Assembly: GCF_037975245.1 (NCBI RefSeq)
Contig: NC_092576.1
Location: 1,130,501 to 1,194,500 of the forward strand
Source of the DNA: Apostichopus japonicus
Lineage: Eukaryota > Echinodermata > Holothuroidea > Aspidochirotida > Stichopodidae
Length of the DNA stretch: 64,000 nt
Reading direction: 5' to 3'
This document shows positions 33,501 through 39,300 of the stretch, piece by piece (position 1 is the first letter of the stretch; every line of letters starts with the position of its first letter). A program made the position numbers and the translations under genes. The notes under the pieces are model-generated. The model worked only from the letters and a program-made list of their open reading frames with translations, was not told where the DNA came from and did no database searches.

Positions 33501-34726
33501 TGTGGCAATTAGTCATTTGCTGCTTATGGTGAAAACCAACTCCTGCTTCAATGGGACACCGGTTCAGTTATGAGGGGCCAGAAGTTGGTTTTTGTACCTT
33601 ATTAGCAATAACAGTGAGGTCATTTGTGGACTAGTTGTGAATGGGGTAATGGATCATTTCCAAACAAAATAGTCATGTAATCCAAGGTTAACAAAGGGCA
33701 ATTAGGGGTCAAAAACTAGTATTTTTGCAGTAACTTAAACCAAATGTCCATCAAGGTTGGGAGTTACGCTATTGTAATCCAATAGTTGTCCTGCATTTGG
33801 GTGAACTTTGACCTCAGGATGACCACCAGTGACCTGTATTAGTTTCTTTCAAGTTGATTATTTGAATTTGTGTGGCCATATTCCAATCTAAATTGTCCAT
33901 AAGTTGACTCCTCTGCAACCTTTGTGTTAAGTTTTTAGAAATCAAGGTTTTGTTTGGTTTTGTTAAAATTCTTAATAAGTACAGTTAGGATGATTCTGTG
34001 AGTTCAGTAAAAAAAGACAACACTTGCTCATATCAGACACCTGGTCCTCAACAGGTTCTCAGAAGAACCAATGGTTGTCTTGTGATGATTTTGGCAATAA
34101 CATTGTGTGTTTACATCGGACCACATAATGATTTTAGGAAAGTGCTGCTCCATTGTAAATATTTCAAAAAAGCAAGGAACCATAGTGCCCTTGGGCTCTT
34201 GTTAAGTTTATTATGCAGGTTAAAGGTCATAGAGGTTAAAACTTGTAAATATAAGTGGAGTGTTAGCAGATGTGATATGAGAGCTATGGGTTCCCTATAA
34301 TGATTGGAAGGTTGCTTTTGTTTTTTTTTTTTCCAATGTCATACATTTTTGGAGGTCATCAGATGGCAAATTGTTAAAATCTTTGAGGCTTTTAACTCTT
34401 TTATTTTTCAGACTATGCACGAAATATACTTCCGTAATAATGACAGTAGAGAGCTGTTTTTCTTTCCCTCACCTGAGAATCAACCACGTCCCAAGAAGCT
34501 CTTTGCTAAAGATTTGAAGGTGGATTCAGAGGGGTGTACTTGCTTTGAGGTACATTTCCAAGCCAATGGTGATACTGGGCTATTTGATCAGCAGATGATC
34601 TTTGACTTCGGAGAGAAGCCATTCTTATGTCAGCAGCTTCTAGTTTGGATCAACCCAAAGTCTTCTAAAAGGAAATCTGACCCCATGACCCTCCATAAAC
34701 AAACAAACAAAAAGCCCAAAAAATAA
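6547..34726 (+). CDS. Gene A: DED-TIR-zinc finger-IRE1-like kinase-HELZ-like fusion protein (spliced)
   Basis: The spliced coding region uses 6547-6574, 10663-10902, 12562-12636, 13989-14063, 15159-15391, 17598-17817, 18807-18881, 19055-19256, 26774-26912, 27390-27852, 28984-29153, 29573-29798, 30700-30737, 31523-31636 and 34412-34726. These total 2,613 nt, an exact 871 codons with the stop, and every junction phase fits. Domains in order are DED-like fold, Pro/Ser linkers, TIR, linker, C2H2 and CCCH-like fingers, IRE1/RNase L-like kinase, and a beta-rich domain resembling that of HELZ/MOV10 proteins. No signal peptide or membrane segment is seen, so it is probably cytosolic. Known members of these families work in innate immunity, cell death and RNA surveillance; a joined role in RNA-triggered signalling is inference. 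The donor after the CCCH finger is uncertain (26912 or 26951; both keep frame). An alternative is two genes, one ending at 26954 and one starting near 27396. Confidence 0.75.
6575..10662 (+). repeat. Gene A intron 1, built of diverged repeat modules
   Basis: Modules at about 7,960-8,430, 8,560-9,075 and 10,010-10,460 share an ordered set of words: a 'ggtcaacaggttgtc'-like word, 'gtgagaatatttcacagtgt', 'gcagagctgatttg', and 'ttctcacttaattct...ttaactcacttgct'. The whole intron aligns with intron 1 of gene B (51,407-55,113). Other stretches consist of aggtcaaagatcacatgaggtca-type dispersed repeat. Apart from the small candidate exon at 9166 I see no coding content. Confidence 0.5.
9166..9233 (+). 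other. Candidate alternative terminal exon in intron 1
   Basis: An acceptor (ccttttacag) is followed in phase 1 by 21 sense codons and a TGA. Joined to exon 1 it would give a peptide of about 31 residues. In gene B (53591-53658) the same frame is open, and of four substitutions three are synonymous (TAC/TAT, ATC/ATT, CAG/CAA). It would break the frame if spliced onward through cag|gtttga, so it fits only as a terminal exon. The evidence is thin. Confidence 0.25.
10663..10902 (+). CDS. Gene A exon 2: death-effector-like (DED) domain
   Basis: The exon lies between ttccttcag| and CAG G|GTAAGTG and is phase 1 to phase 1, so it can be skipped or duplicated without a frameshift. Its 80 codons form an all-helical domain with the pattern LATYF...GDGLDFVHKLVDRG, IIKETDISQLLNALHEL and IQEDIQKAF. 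This matches the DED fold (LF.KL.ERGLL....S.L..LL), which drives homotypic assembly in caspase-8 and FADD signalling. Compared with gene B it lacks four residues between helices 2 and 3 (after ILPAF). A CARD or another death fold is possible because death folds diverge strongly; a death-fold adaptor domain is likely. Confidence 0.7.
10903..12230 (+). other. Gene A intron 2, left part
   Basis: This is non-coding and colinear with 55,381-57,130 of gene B, apart from the LINE inserted in gene B after 'accttact'. An open frame at 11,530-11,790 has no recognised domain and is not kept open in gene B, so I treat it as chance. Confidence 0.45.
12562..12636 (+). CDS. Gene A exon 3: Pro/Ser-rich linker exon, copy 1
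   Basis: This is a 75-nt exon between tttcttcaag| and GAT G|GTAAGT, phase 1 to phase 1. It encodes a flexible hinge with PSPLKPSP, SLGGGEPSK and TSTD. The identical exon recurs at 13989-14063 and a variant at 18807-18881. It probably spaces DED from TIR; Ser/Thr residues next to Pro or Lys could be phosphorylated, which is inference. Either or both copies could be used. Confidence 0.6.
13019..13092 (+). pseudogene. Decayed linker exon (variant)
   Basis: It keeps the GGEPSKTSTD coding tail, but its original acceptor has been replaced: about 120 bp of AT-rich sequence separates tttcttcaa from the linker text. From the new acceptor (ttttttcag, 13,018) it is 74 nt, phase 2 to 1, so it does not fit the phase-1 neighbours. 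The donor is weak (T|GTAATT). It is probably not spliced in. Confidence 0.5.
13989..14063 (+). CDS. Gene A exon 4: Pro/Ser-rich linker exon, copy 2
   Basis: It is identical in coding sequence and splice sites to the exon at 12562-12636, from which it sits exactly 1,427 nt away. It is phase 1 to 1, so including it adds 25 residues to the DED-TIR hinge without a frameshift. Confidence 0.55.
14446..14519 (+). pseudogene. Decayed linker exon (variant), second copy
   Basis: Duplicate of 13019-13092. One change (ggagga to ggatga, near 14,490) puts a TGA in the linker frame, a further sign that this variant is not coding. Confidence 0.55.
15159..15391 (+). CDS. Gene A exon 5: TIR domain, N-terminal half
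   Basis: Acceptor gcctacag| in phase 1; ends GAG|GTATTG in phase 0. The opening KPVFISFSYKD is TIR box 1 (first strand and AA loop). CWMCTTGIKGG and then DRQIVRALAEAKVVVCMIS follow, and the exon ends in a NECEKE motif. The last Glu (GAG, 15389-15391) aligns with the catalytic Glu of NAD-cleaving TIRs such as SARM1, judged by the S/W..C..KE context before the next strand. The type is closer to the TIR_2 form common in invertebrates and bacteria than to Toll receptors. The domain is completed by the next exon. TIR domains signal by assembly, by NAD cleavage, or both; which applies here cannot be told from sequence. Confidence 0.88.
15960..16110 (-). mobile_element. Possible tRNA-derived SINE fragment
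   Basis: On the minus strand GGTTTGATCCC (16,002-16,012) resembles a tRNA B box, after a stretch reading ...ATAACCCAGGGGTCACT. No complete cloverleaf can be drawn, so it is not a working tRNA gene. It could be a SINE head or chance. Confidence 0.3.
17061..17358. mobile_element. Non-autonomous hAT-like element, 298 bp
   Basis: The ends CAGGCGCGTAGCC and GGCTACGCGCCTG are inverted. The flanks actgtaaa and actttaaa form an 8-bp target duplication with one mismatch. It holds a long G run, and a core with accgatggtggcgct that is shared with the elements at 38,587, 44,068, 45,676 and 58,280. No coding sequence. Confidence 0.7.
17367..17440 (+). mobile_element. LINE 3' tail with (AATA)n
   Basis: The stretch gcgccttagagcaa...ggcgctatagaa followed by an aataataaata repeat resembles the 3' end of CR1/L2-like LINEs. 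The LINE at 55,673 carries similar gcgcc and (AAT)n features at its 3' end. Confidence 0.45.
17598..17817 (+). CDS. Gene A exon 6: TIR domain, C-terminal half
   Basis: Acceptor tttgtag| phase 0; donor CCT G|GTGAGT phase 1. It continues the TIR helix directly after the putative catalytic Glu (VMLAEHREKEIIAVHIESV, a strand), then LQLRFARHLYMNLTG and a final amphipathic helix KKMQELIARIKELI. The RF..HLY.NLTG segment is typical of the last strand of invertebrate TIR_2 proteins. With the preceding exon the domain is about 150 residues, the usual length. Confidence 0.85.
17818..18806 (+). other. Gene A intron, nothing recognised
   Basis: AT-rich intron. The right part (from about 18,690) repeats the 'gccctataggtagcagggcatctgagatcaataaatg' type of sequence that precedes the other linker exons, so linker exon and leading intron were duplicated together. 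Confidence 0.5.
18807..18881 (+). CDS. Gene A exon 7: third linker exon
   Basis: 75 nt, phase 1 to 1, acceptor ttcttcaag| and donor GAT A|GTAAGT. It is a diverged copy of the linker exon at 12562 (EQVPSPLKPSP, ALEGGEPSK, TSAD), here placed between TIR and the zinc fingers. The same hinge module is therefore used on both sides of the TIR domain. Confidence 0.65.
19055..19256 (+). CDS. Gene A exon 8: matrin-type C2H2 finger and start of CCCH-like finger
   Basis: Acceptor gactgcag| phase 1; donor CCA AA|GTGAGT phase 2. It encodes YSCAYCKIIF...YHTETEKH, that is C-x2-C-x12-H-x5-H, the spacing of matrin/U1-type RNA-binding fingers. WAYGEPPLGITDGKFKLCPK follows. A C2H2 finger, then a W.....PP.G segment and a C-rich finger starting LC is the arrangement near the N-terminus of HELZ-type helicases and relatives. 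The first Cys of the second finger lies at the exon end and the rest is in the next exon. Confidence 0.78.
19330..21420 (+). repeat. AGGTCA-rich dispersed repeat, about three tandem copies
   Basis: A unit of roughly 0.9 kb recurs. Anchors 'gtccgac.tggttgatattt...aatggggtaa.ggatcg' start near 19,421, 20,383 and 21,249, and a further copy lies at 33,490-34,215. The unit has many AGGTCA half-sites, including exact TGACCTTTGACCT (direct repeat, spacing 1) at 19,620-19,632 and 20,575-20,587. It lies in an intron and is non-coding. Confidence 0.7.
21698..22378. mobile_element. TTAA-flanked non-autonomous DNA transposon, 681 bp
   Basis: Perfect 14-bp inverted ends ACAGGGATGTAAGT / ACTTACATCCCTGT sit between two TTAA copies (21,694-21,697 and 22,379-22,382). 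TTAA targets are typical of piggyBac and Kolobok elements. The host sequence on both sides joins into repeat R1, whose uninterrupted form is at 50,229-50,330 (inverted), which gives an empty site. An internal direct repeat (cttccgtatttttacggaaatccg, 24 nt) occurs twice near 21,712-21,783. No transposase. Confidence 0.75.
22383..22979. repeat. Remainder of repeat R1 and AGGTCA-type repeat
   Basis: The left 60 nt complete repeat R1. From about 22,430 the sequence matches 33,900-34,200 (tgactcctctgcaacctttgtg, aagtacagttaggatgattctgtg), another copy of the dispersed intronic repeat. No coding content. Confidence 0.55.
22980..26350 (-). pseudogene. Decayed DIRS-like retrotransposon (RT, RNase H, tyrosine recombinase)
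   Basis: The region is clearly GC-richer than its surroundings. On the minus strand, from high to low coordinates: a basic Gly/Arg-rich gag-like stretch (about 25,750-25,535); reverse transcriptase with LPFGLFSA and the catalytic YIDD at 25,155-25,166, followed by WLIVSRSEED; PTQHLTYLG (about 25,020); RNase H-side text with YINHEG and then SLDLFATVDNKK (about 24,470); and a tyrosine recombinase part reading PTWSINNVLQDLEKP...FLTYETLFLLAATPARR (about 23,800-23,680), with LKWYLEKTKPIR downstream. Several stops and frame changes interrupt it, so it is dead. It sits in the gene A intron between the two zinc-finger exons. Bounds are approximate. Confidence 0.8.
26774..26912 (+). CDS. Gene A exon 9: rest of CCCH-like finger
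   Basis: Acceptor aatgctcag| phase 2, which exactly completes the AAG codon left open by the previous exon. Together they read LCPK-QSRECSGCPKAHS, that is C-x6-C-x2-C-x3-H, followed by RKQLDEWNKRH, the usual (A)HS..EL..W tail of HELZ-type CCCH fingers. The C-x6-C-x2-C spacing is shorter than the classical C-x8-C-x5-C. The 3' end is uncertain: ACG|GTCAGA (26912) or ACA|GTGTAA (26951) both end in phase 0 as the next exon needs. Read-through instead gives a stop at 26952-26957 with AATAAA just downstream. Confidence 0.7.
26984..26989 (+). terminator. Possible alternative polyadenylation signal
   Basis: AATAAA lies about 30 nt after the in-frame stop reached when exon 9 is not spliced. It could give a short DED-TIR-zinc finger isoform without the kinase. 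AATAAA is common in AT-rich sequence, so alone it proves little. Confidence 0.3.
27390..27852 (+). CDS. Gene A exon 10: IRE1/RNase L-like kinase, N-lobe and catalytic loop
   Basis: A strong polypyrimidine acceptor (ttgctttgtttctttcag|) starts it in phase 0; donor ATA A|GTAAGT phase 1. A charged helix (KKLVEKYEEEKQKDSK) leads into the kinase. There is a glycine-loop-like AKGSEGALIYVGKY, the ATP-anchoring lysine in VAVKRI (codon 27564-27566), a YVVTPLCECDLESFI hinge region, and an intact catalytic loop IVHRDLKPRN (Asp codon 27825-27827). The GSEG loop, AVKR and the P..CECDLESFI text resemble IRE1 and RNase L rather than receptor or MAP kinases. The kinase appears ATP-competent on this half. Confidence 0.88.
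27853..28983 (+). other. Gene A intron, AGGTCA-type repeat
   Basis: It contains dispersed-repeat text (gtggatatggaaggtcatatgaggtc, ggtcaatattcatttgaggtcatc). No exon or element recognised. Confidence 0.5.
28984..29153 (+). CDS. Gene A exon 11: kinase activation segment
   Basis: Acceptor ttattgcacag| phase 1 gives an N-K-K-G-D join after VLI. The metal-binding triad reads DLG instead of DFG (29010-29018). It continues GISRKW and then GSQGWLASECI, the counterpart of the GTEGW.APE motif of IRE1, and ends KASDIQ, where the conserved Asp of helix F is present. DLG occurs in some active kinases. The activation segment has several Ser/Thr residues that could be autophosphorylated, as in IRE1. Confidence 0.88.
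29154..29572 (+). other. Gene A intron, nothing recognised
   Basis: Short AT-rich intron with an (acttgctt)-like low-complexity stretch near 29,245-29,270. Confidence 0.5.
29573..29798 (+). CDS. Gene A exon 12: kinase C-lobe
   Basis: Acceptor tactccacag| phase 0; donor ATG AAA G|GTGAAA phase 1. It reads TAGYLVYYILSNGHHPFE (IRE1 has a similar A.G...YY..S.G.HPFG), continues to TLLNDMLDKEVEKRP (the Arg of the C-lobe salt bridge is in KRP) and ends IEDCLHKMK. In IRE1 and RNase L the KEN ribonuclease domain would start here with an HP-F-W motif. The next in-phase exon carries none. Confidence 0.87.
29799..30699 (+). other. Gene A intron, nothing recognised
   Basis: AT-rich intron. A stretch at 30,400-30,450 reads VAKWFNPEDV in one frame and superficially suggests a KEN start, but its splice phases do not fit (see rejected items). 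Confidence 0.5.
30700..30737 (+). CDS. Gene A exon 13: short connector
   Basis: 38 nt between tttgttgtcaattgcag| (phase 1) and GAA|GTAAGT (phase 0), a very good donor. It gives EVKSLLIQQLSEE, a short amphipathic helix linking the kinase to the last domain. The phases match both neighbours, which is the main support. Confidence 0.65.
31523..31636 (+). CDS. Gene A exon 14: beta-domain, first part
   Basis: 114 nt, phase 0 to 0, acceptor ctcccatttag| and donor AGG|GTGAGA. It encodes PGVEVLCGESSIDMTKDR and then QTWSFRVKSGNR. The W.F.V.S...R pattern before a helix-poor segment resembles the region of HELZ-type helicases just before the helicase core. Only this frame is open over the exon. Confidence 0.65.
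32090..32883. mobile_element. DNA element with ~100-bp inverted ends
   Basis: GCAGGCCTAGTCTATCGGCC at the left returns inverted at 32,864-32,883. The match extends inward through gtcttacg, gactagtc and gtcgatctcc for roughly 100 bp. No coding region; clear target duplications are not seen. It lies in a gene A intron. Confidence 0.55.
32970..33165. repeat. Two tandem ~105-bp repeats
   Basis: The words cctttggaca.ccaaatatg..g.caagg occur twice (near 32,999 and 33,111) with similar flanks. Non-coding. Confidence 0.45.
33490..34215 (+). repeat. Copy of the AGGTCA-rich dispersed repeat
   Basis: It matches the units at 19,330-21,420 (gttgggagttacgctattgtaatccaa, aatggggtaatggatc) and the block at 22,430-22,700. 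The DR1 element here is mutated (tgaactttgacct near 33,801). Confidence 0.65.
34412..34726 (+). CDS. Gene A exon 15: beta-domain, second part, and stop
   Basis: Acceptor cttttatttttcag| phase 0. It encodes EIYFRNN, then CTCFEVHFQANGDTGLFDQQ, MIFDFGEKPFLCQQLLVWI, and a basic tail ending KKPKK and TAA. Alternating hydrophobic strands with F.V.F......G.F.Q...FDFG.KP......V resemble the beta-sandwich before the helicase core of HELZ and MOV10 proteins. In those proteins a large helicase follows; here the frame ends within about 30 residues of the domain. The lysine-rich tail could bind RNA or act as a nuclear localisation signal (inference). AATAAA overlaps the stop. Confidence 0.7.
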   Translation, partial: TMHEIYFRNNDSRELFFFPSPENQPRPKKLFAKDLKVDSEGCTCFEVHFQANGDTGLFDQQMIFDFGEKPFLCQQLLVWINPKSSKRKSDPMTLHKQTNKKPKK

Positions 34727-34727
34727 A
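34722..34727 (+). terminator. Polyadenylation signals of gene A
   Basis: AATAAA overlaps the stop codon, and a second copy lies at 34,868-34,873, about 140 nt downstream. The second is better placed for a normal 3' UTR. Confidence 0.45.
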
Positions 34728-34910
34728 CACAATTACCCAGACAGTGTAATGAAGATAGAAAATAGATCAAATATGAAACTTTTGGGTTGATAGGTTCTGT
34801 AACCTCATCTTCCTCTGTTTAAAAGTATTTGCAAGTGACAATAATGAAATCTATCTAGGAGGCATCAAATAAATATGGATAATTGAGTTTTATATCATAA
34901 TTATGTATAG

Positions 34911-36293
34911 TAGTGTTGAGAAGATTATGCATTACAGAAAATAACGATTACCGATTATTTTTTTCATAATGGTACCGATTCCAATTCTGATTATTTGAAA
35001 ACGAGAAAATATCCTGTGATTTTCCTCTGTTTCCTTTTGCTTCGTTGTAATACAAGGCTCTTGGGTATCCTTTTGTATGTACCAAATTACCTCTGGAGTT
35101 TCTCGGAAAGAAAAAAAAGATTTTTTTTTTTAAATTTTCAAAATACGAAAATAGCTACCTACTCAGGACTGTGCTAAGCGAATGGCCTAGCCACCTCGAT
35201 GTGATTGTCACCTGTTAATGGCTTGAAATGGGCTGAGAAAAGTTACTCAAAATATCAATCTCAAAAAGTATCTCAGACAAACCATCCATCTTCAATCTTA
35301 ACCAAAGTTAAAATTTTAACTACATATTGCCTTCATTCCGACATCATTTTGTACTTAATTTCAGTATTATACCGTTTATGAACAAATAGAAATGTTACGA
35401 ACTTGAAGTTAAGCATACCTATTCATTACCTATTTAACTCCATTCAGGTTCAATAAGAAAAGGTAAGCTTAGGCCAATCAAACTGAAAAGCAAATTGTAC
35501 CATCATAACTTGTTTAAAATTACTCTAAAATGTTACCAGATTGATGTAAAGATATAATAACAACTAGAAACTACTCCAATATAAAATATAACATTCCCTC
35601 TATATCACATTCCTTCCAAACAAATGCCGATTTCCAGCAAATTGAAGGTTGTAAACTAAGCTATGCATTTTTTTTTTTTGGCAAACCGATGGTTAGGCTA
35701 CATTCCCTATTGACTTAGTGTGGTTGTTAGGCTAACATGTGGTGGAAGATTGCAGTTTCCATGGATATTTTTATTTTTTATTTGCGACACAACTAGAGCG
35801 AATAAACAGATGGCAAGGTTAGATTTCCATGCAGTTGACTTAGTGTGAAGAAAGACTACCATGTGGTCGGAGATTTGTGGGGATTTTAGGTTATTGTCGC
35901 TGGTACTGAAATTGCTTTGTGGTAGCCGTAATTTTCGAGTCACTCTGTGGGAAATTCCCAGCGATTGTGCGCGACCCTACCGCACTGCTTCAAATTTGAT
36001 GCGGGATGTGAGAACTGTTTGCATGATTCGCGCTGAAACTGCAATTCCTAGCTAAAGCAAACGCATGTCACAATTAATTTTACACAGACACCTGATATAA
36101 CGAGGGCGATTTTCTTATATTTCTTCATCAGTTGATATTTTCAACTTCCAAATGTTTTTGAATAATGATATTTTCACCTTCCATATGTTTTTGAATAATC
36201 GGTATGACATAACTGGTATTCCATGTAATTTTTACCGATTCCAATTATGCAATAATCGTACCGATTCCGATTAGGTTAATCGTTTGAACACTA
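34911..36293. mobile_element. hAT-like DNA element, 1,383 bp
   Basis: Ends TAGTGTT and AACACTA; both flanks are ATGTATAG, an exact 8-bp target duplication (34,903-34,910 and 36,294-36,301). Subterminal regions carry inverted gattaccgatt / accgattccgatta words. No transposase seen; non-autonomous. Confidence 0.7.
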
Positions 36294-36301
36294 ATGTATA
36301 G

Positions 36302-38578
36302 TAATGTAAAATTATGATAAATTTTGAAATTTTATGTCTGATGTTGATATTACTGAAATTGCCGACCAAGCACAAGCAGCTGATTTTAAATACGCAAATA
36401 AGGTTAGGGTTTTTATATCATAATTATGTTAATATGATTATTATTTTATATCAGATTTATGTTAATTTAAATTTGATTAAATTTAAACAGATGTCAAATG
36501 TCTTTTTTTACTGTTCAAAGCAATAAGCAGTTGTAATGTCTTCATGATAATGTGTACATATCTTTGTTGTCAACATTCCTATGAAAAGTTTTGAAACAGT
36601 TTTTTTTTTTCTGCTTTTTAGCAAATTTAGAAGCACAGCTGATGGCCATGATACTGAAAATACTTTTAATATCGTTAGGTACTAGTTTTCTCAAACAGTA
36701 AGCAGGAACCTGAGTTGTCACTAAAATAGATTAAACAATCTTGCCTTACAGAGAGTTGTTCGATTGTTCGTTTCTTTGAGTTGATAATTAATGAACGTCT
36801 CTGATATTGTAATTTGGATACTGTGCAAACAAGTTTAAAGACTTTTCATTGACATTATTACTTAACCCCTCAAAGCAAATGCACACTCACTTCTACAATG
36901 TCTAGATCACCTGGTAGCCATTATGCACAGTATATCGCTCTCTCGGTGACTGACATTCTGGTCTACCATCCTCCTCCTCAGTGTAATGTCATAAAGATGA
37001 AGTAGTATACCGCCACCTTTCTGCTATTAACTATATAGACAGAATTGGACAATAACGGACAGTTTAATGATTAGAATATAGTACGTGGAGCATGATAACA
37101 CAAGTCTCTTGTTTGATCTCTGCATCTTTGTTCATTCTTTATTAGTACCCTTACCTAACACCGAAGGATATCACACTCAGTATACCTAGTACAAATATTT
37201 GAGAATATTTGAATACACATTTATCTGAAATATGTATCTTTATCTGACATTTATTCTTAACTATAGCCACTTTGAAGAAATAAAATATTATCAAGTATTG
37301 TGAAATTTTTATTTAATAATATTTTTTAATTTTTTATGACAATTTATCTGAAATATGAATCTTGATCTGACGTTTATTCTTAACTATAGCCACTTTGAAG
37401 AAATAAAATATTATCAAGTAGTGTGAAATTTTTATTTAATAATAGTTTTTTATTTTTATGACAATTCCATTAAATAATTTAAGTGCCTTTAAAAAGAACA
37501 TGTCTTTCTCCCTGATAATGGATTTACCCCCCCCCCCCAAAAAATAGTACTTATAATTGGTAAGGTACCAACTCTAAGATAGCAGAGACGGGCTAGTTTG
37601 ACTTGAATCAATTGTAGCCACTACCGACCTTATTGGCCAGCAATAATTGCTGTGATTTTTACAACTCCTAGCCCATTCGATAAACCATACAAGAATGTTA
37701 TGTTAGACAAGTCGATTTTAACATAGTCCAAATTTTGAATGATATTTTTGTAAGGTGACTTAAAGTGGCTTTAAGAAAGAACATGACTTGTACCTAATAG
37801 TGGACTAAAGTACTTTTAATTGGTAAGGTATATTTGAATAAAAGATTTCATACGTCTTTCCCACTTTTGCTTGCCATCTGTTTGTTGTTTTTGTTTTCTG
37901 TTTGTTAAATATTTACCTACATGGATCAACTTCTGTGCAAACTAATTCCCTGGCTCTGCTCAATATTTGCAAATGTTGGATTTTGACCAACGTTGAACCT
38001 GTACCAAACAGAGGCCCTAAGATTCCATCCTGCCTATAAAATTACAATGCCAGATACTAACCATGTGGTTGATGAGAGAGGGAGGGCGGGTGAGCGTCAA
38101 CATCATGATTTCCTGGGAAAAGAACTGGTCACTTCATCCTATAGATCAGCTTAAAGGGGACAAGCACTGGACTCAAGCACTACAGTTGCAATAATCACTG
38201 GAAAAAGAGAAGAAAAAATTTCTTCAACTGATGACCAATGAGTCAATTAAGACCCTACTTTCCTTATTGGCAATCCTTATTTTTGACTCCTAGGCCACTA
38301 TATTAAACTTATATACGACAATATGTTGGGAAAGGTCATTAAAAGGAACATATTCAACAATTAAAGCACAAGTGTTCCTTCCACTGACGAGGCACTCTCA
38401 AGCACCAGCAATTATAATGGCTCTCAGCATACAGGGGCTGACTGGAATAAAAGCTGACACTGCAAATTTTCATCATGTGGGTCCCCCAATATAGTAACAG
38501 CCACCTTCTCACAAAAGAGACTTCCATATAGAGAAAATGTGGAACAATAAAGTAATTTCAGACAGGAATATGCTTAGT
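36302..38578. other. Intergenic, AT-rich
   Basis: No gene recognised. It contains a 123-bp tandem duplication, listed next. Confidence 0.5.
37221..37466. repeat. Two-copy tandem duplication, period 123 bp
   Basis: ttatctgaaatatg starts at 37,221 and again at 37,344. The units share cttaactatagccactttgaagaaataaaat with few differences. Confidence 0.8.
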
Positions 38579-38586
38579 ACAGCATA

Positions 38587-39292
38587 CAAGGGCGGCGGAA
38601 GCACTTTTAATCTGGGGGGGGGGGGGGCACCGACATCAAAGGGCACTTTGCAGAAATTCGATTGGACTGATGCAGCCTTATATTTAGTACCCTTTATAAC
38701 TCTTATTTGCGTATACACATCACTCTATCAACGTCCCGCCACCCCCCCCCCCCCCTTTAAGGAAAATATGCATACTAGCACTGCAATAACCAATGTGTAA
38801 ATTGGGATACAAGGAACAAGTTTTCTTTTGAGACAAAATGAGGTGAAATCATGCTAGTTGCTAATGTAGGAATCTTCTGAATTATATAATTCTTGTTAAT
38901 ATCTAATTAGATATTAACAAGAAATAAACTCTATAGAGTTTATTTCTTGTTAATATCTTAACAAATTTTTTTCCCATTCGAAATAGCTTTGAGTTTGACC
39001 CTCTGAAATTCATTAGAAGTCAGGGGCGTAGCCAGGATTTGCAAAGTTGTATGCAGGACTATCTGAGCGGAGCGCCACCATCGGTTGGCGTGGAGCGTAC
39101 AAGAAAATTTTTGGTTTTACAAACCCCTCAGATGGCCGGAAACGGCCTTTCCCGAGTGTCCATTCTGGTTCCCTGGCCTCTTGCTAACTTGAGACACCTC
39201 AATTTTTATGTAGAAAAAGGGCACATTTTTAACCTGAGGAAAAGTGGGGGGGGGGCACGTGCCCCCTGTGCCCCCCGGTTCCGCCGCCCTTG
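38587..39292. mobile_element. hAT-like MITE, copy 1 (706 bp)
   Basis: Ends CAAGGGCGGCGGAA and GTTCCGCCGCCCTTG; both flanks acagcata (38,579-38,586 and 39,293-39,300), an exact 8-bp target duplication. Long G and C runs sit near both ends, and the core accatcggttggcg is present. It also carries a perfect 50-bp palindrome at 38,909-38,958 that the other copies lack. No transposase. Confidence 0.85.
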
Positions 39293-39300
39293 ACAGCATA

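Noticed and set aside
35861-36055. 64-codon plus-strand frame
   Set aside because: It is inside the hAT-like element at 34,911-36,293 and shows no domain or transposase motif.
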